Shown here: in pieces, positions 30,123 to 31,245 of the stretch
Layout of the letters: every line of letters starts with the position of its first letter
Position numbering within the stretch: the first letter of the stretch is position 1
Assembly: GCA_028687545.1 (NCBI GenBank)
Contig: JAQTZZ010000049.1
Span: 1-31,245, forward strand
Origin: Candidatus Wallbacteria bacterium
Lineage (GTDB): Bacteria > Muiribacteriota > JAQTZZ01
Direction: 5' to 3'
Length of the DNA stretch: 31,245 nt
The notes under the pieces: generated by a model
Told to the model about the DNA's origin: nothing
The model's input: only the letters and a program-made list of their open reading frames with translations
The model's database searches: none
Translations under genes and position numbers: made by a program

Positions 30123-31214
30123 TTAAGGTATCGTCTTCAGAATGTTATCAATCTGTTCGATTTTCTGCGCTGAACTGGTGAGAGTCTTGAGTTTTTCGTA
30201 ACATTCCTTGGCTTTCGGATAATCCTTTGTTTTCAGGCAGAGGTTGGCCAGATTTTCAAGCACTTCGAGATTGTTCGGATCAAGCTCCAGGGCTTTCTGG
30301 AATGTTGCAACTGCCTTTTCCTTGTCTGAACCGGAGTAAAGCTTGCCAAGGGAAATATATGCTTCGAGATGCTTGGGGTCGAGTTCGATCGCCTTGTTCA
30401 GATAAACGATCGCATCCTTGTCTTTCCCTTCCATCATGGCCAGATTGCCGAGATTGTAATAGTTCCCTGAATTCTGGCTGGACCCGCCCTTCAGGGCCTG
30501 TTCATAAAAGGTCTTGGATTCAGCGGTGAGCTGATTTTTTGCAAACAGGGTTGCAAGCTTTTCTTCAATGCCCTTCACTTTCTTATAGGAAGCTGCGGAA
30601 ATATCTTTTTCCAGTTCTGCAAGTTCCGGATTTTTCGCATCAATGGTCTGGGCTGTCTTGTAAAATTCACGCGCCAGGTCGTTCATGCCCAGTCTGTTGA
30701 AAGTCCTGGAGATGAAGAAATTGATGTAGAAATTGTCCTGGGACAGCTTGCGGGCCTTGTAATAATCCACCAGCGCGTTCTTATAATCATCCTTGACAAA
30801 ATAGACATTGCCGATGTTGATCAGGATATCCACATTTTCAGGATTCTTCGCAAGGGCCTGGTCAAACTGCTTGAGCGCCTGATCGTAATCGCCTTTCTTG
30901 GCGAGCGAAAGCCCCATGCTGTAAAAATTGTCTGAATCGTCAAAATAAAGTTCCCCTGGCTCGCTCTGCTTGCCGACCCCGAACATCCGCTCCAGGTAAG
31001 AGACGAACTTTCCCTTCAGTTTCTTGCCTTCGATCTGGGCCTTGACGGATTCGAGCTCAGTGTAATTGCCTTTTTCTTTGAGCACCAGCAGATAATAATA
31101 ATAGTATTTACTCTCCAAGGGATCGAGCTGGATCGATTTTCTCAAGTAATCCGCGGCCTTGTCATAATCCTTCTCTTTGTAAGCGCAGATTCCCAGATAA
31201 AAGTTGATTTCCAT
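30123..31214 (-). CDS. TPR-repeat protein
   Basis: A 363-residue protein made almost wholly of tetratricopeptide repeats. Clear units include KKGDYDQALKQFDQALAKNP, KDDYKNALVDYYKARKL, MEGKDKDAIVYLNKAIELDP, KEKAVATFQKALELDPNN and TKDYPKAKECYEKL. The arrangement suggests a protein-binding scaffold. There is no signal peptide or membrane helix. The chosen ATG at 31214 begins in the middle of a TPR (YLGICAYKEKDYDKAADYL), and an in-frame TAG lies 12 nt upstream. Either the protein starts within its first repeat, or an upstream portion has been lost or frameshifted just outside the window. A weak AGGA lies about 10 nt before the ATG. Function unknown. Confidence 0.85.
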   Translation of the reverse strand: MEINFYLGICAYKEKDYDKAADYLRKSIQLDPLESKYYYYYLLVLKEKGNYTELESVKAQIEGKKLKGKFVSYLERMFGVGKQSEPGELYFDDSDNFYSMGLSLAKKGDYDQALKQFDQALAKNPENVDILINIGNVYFVKDDYKNALVDYYKARKLSQDNFYINFFISRTFNRLGMNDLAREFYKTAQTIDAKNPELAELEKDISAASYKKVKGIEEKLATLFAKNQLTAESKTFYEQALKGGSSQNSGNYYNLGNLAMMEGKDKDAIVYLNKAIELDPKHLEAYISLGKLYSGSDKEKAVATFQKALELDPNNLEVLENLANLCLKTKDYPKAKECYEKLKTLTSSAQKIEQIDNILKTIP

Positions 31215-31245
31215 ATTATTAAAATCCTACTTATAAATCCCATTC

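Noticed and set aside
1-31245. tRNA, rRNA, transposase or phage genes
   Set aside because: I looked for them in the gaps and coding frames and saw none; a covariance-model search would be needed to exclude a small ncRNA.

Overview
The window is ordinary bacterial chromosome, moderately GC-balanced and densely coded, with no RNA gene, insertion sequence, phage gene or CRISPR array that I can see. A type IV pilus inner-membrane/secretin set (pilMNOPQ), ftsEX-envC, several signal peptides, one clear lipoprotein and a possible small outer-membrane protein point to a diderm (Gram-negative-type) bacterium. The mixture of a diderm pilus operon with SpoIID, ThiT and tandem ACT proteins does not fit a well-studied proteobacterium. 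A deep-branching or candidate phylum is plausible, but I cannot assign one from sequence alone. Promoters look like the sigma70 type (TTGACA/TATAAT, often with an extended TGn -10). Shine-Dalgarno sites of the GGAGG type are common, and TTG or GTG starts are frequent.

Layout. 1-4.2 kb (+): the C-terminal end of a second PilP-like protein, a membrane class III nucleotide cyclase, two tandem paralogous exported proteins of unknown family (the second a lipoprotein), and a HAD phosphatase/mutase. 4.4-5.5 kb (-): an RlmL-type THUMP rRNA methyltransferase, with a GC-rich inverted repeat between the convergent genes. 5.8-6.5 kb (+): a single exported protein of unknown function with its own promoter and terminator. 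6.6-12.7 kb (+): an SsnA-type amidohydrolase, then the cell-envelope cluster ftsE-ftsX-envC-ctp-yibQ. 12.7-14.2 kb (+): a FecR-domain exported protein and a stand-alone receiver protein. 14.3-17.4 kb (+): hutH-hutU, the first two steps of histidine degradation. 17.4-21.9 kb (-): two transcription units, ctpA-DUF3108 and ACT-thiT-TPR/membrane protein. 22.0-26.4 kb (-): pilM-pilN-pilO-pilP-pilQ. 26.4-31.2 kb: spoIID (-), a family 2 glycosyltransferase (+), peptidyl-tRNA hydrolase (-) and a TPR protein (-).

Themes. Much of the window concerns the envelope: division-linked peptidoglycan hydrolase control (FtsEX-EnvC), two S41 proteases, a YibQ-type deacetylase, SpoIID and the pilus alignment complex. 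The most notable observations are these. hutU has no usable ATG/GTG/TTG and appears to start at AUU behind a strong Shine-Dalgarno site. Two or three genes have a -10 box placed so that the transcript would begin at, or within 2 nt of, the start codon. Two adjacent exported proteins share an undescribed domain. A second pilP-like gene end lies at the left edge, which suggests a second pilus or secretion operon just outside the window. No intergenic stretch exceeds about 245 bases. I did not find a wholly new multi-gene system that I could defend.
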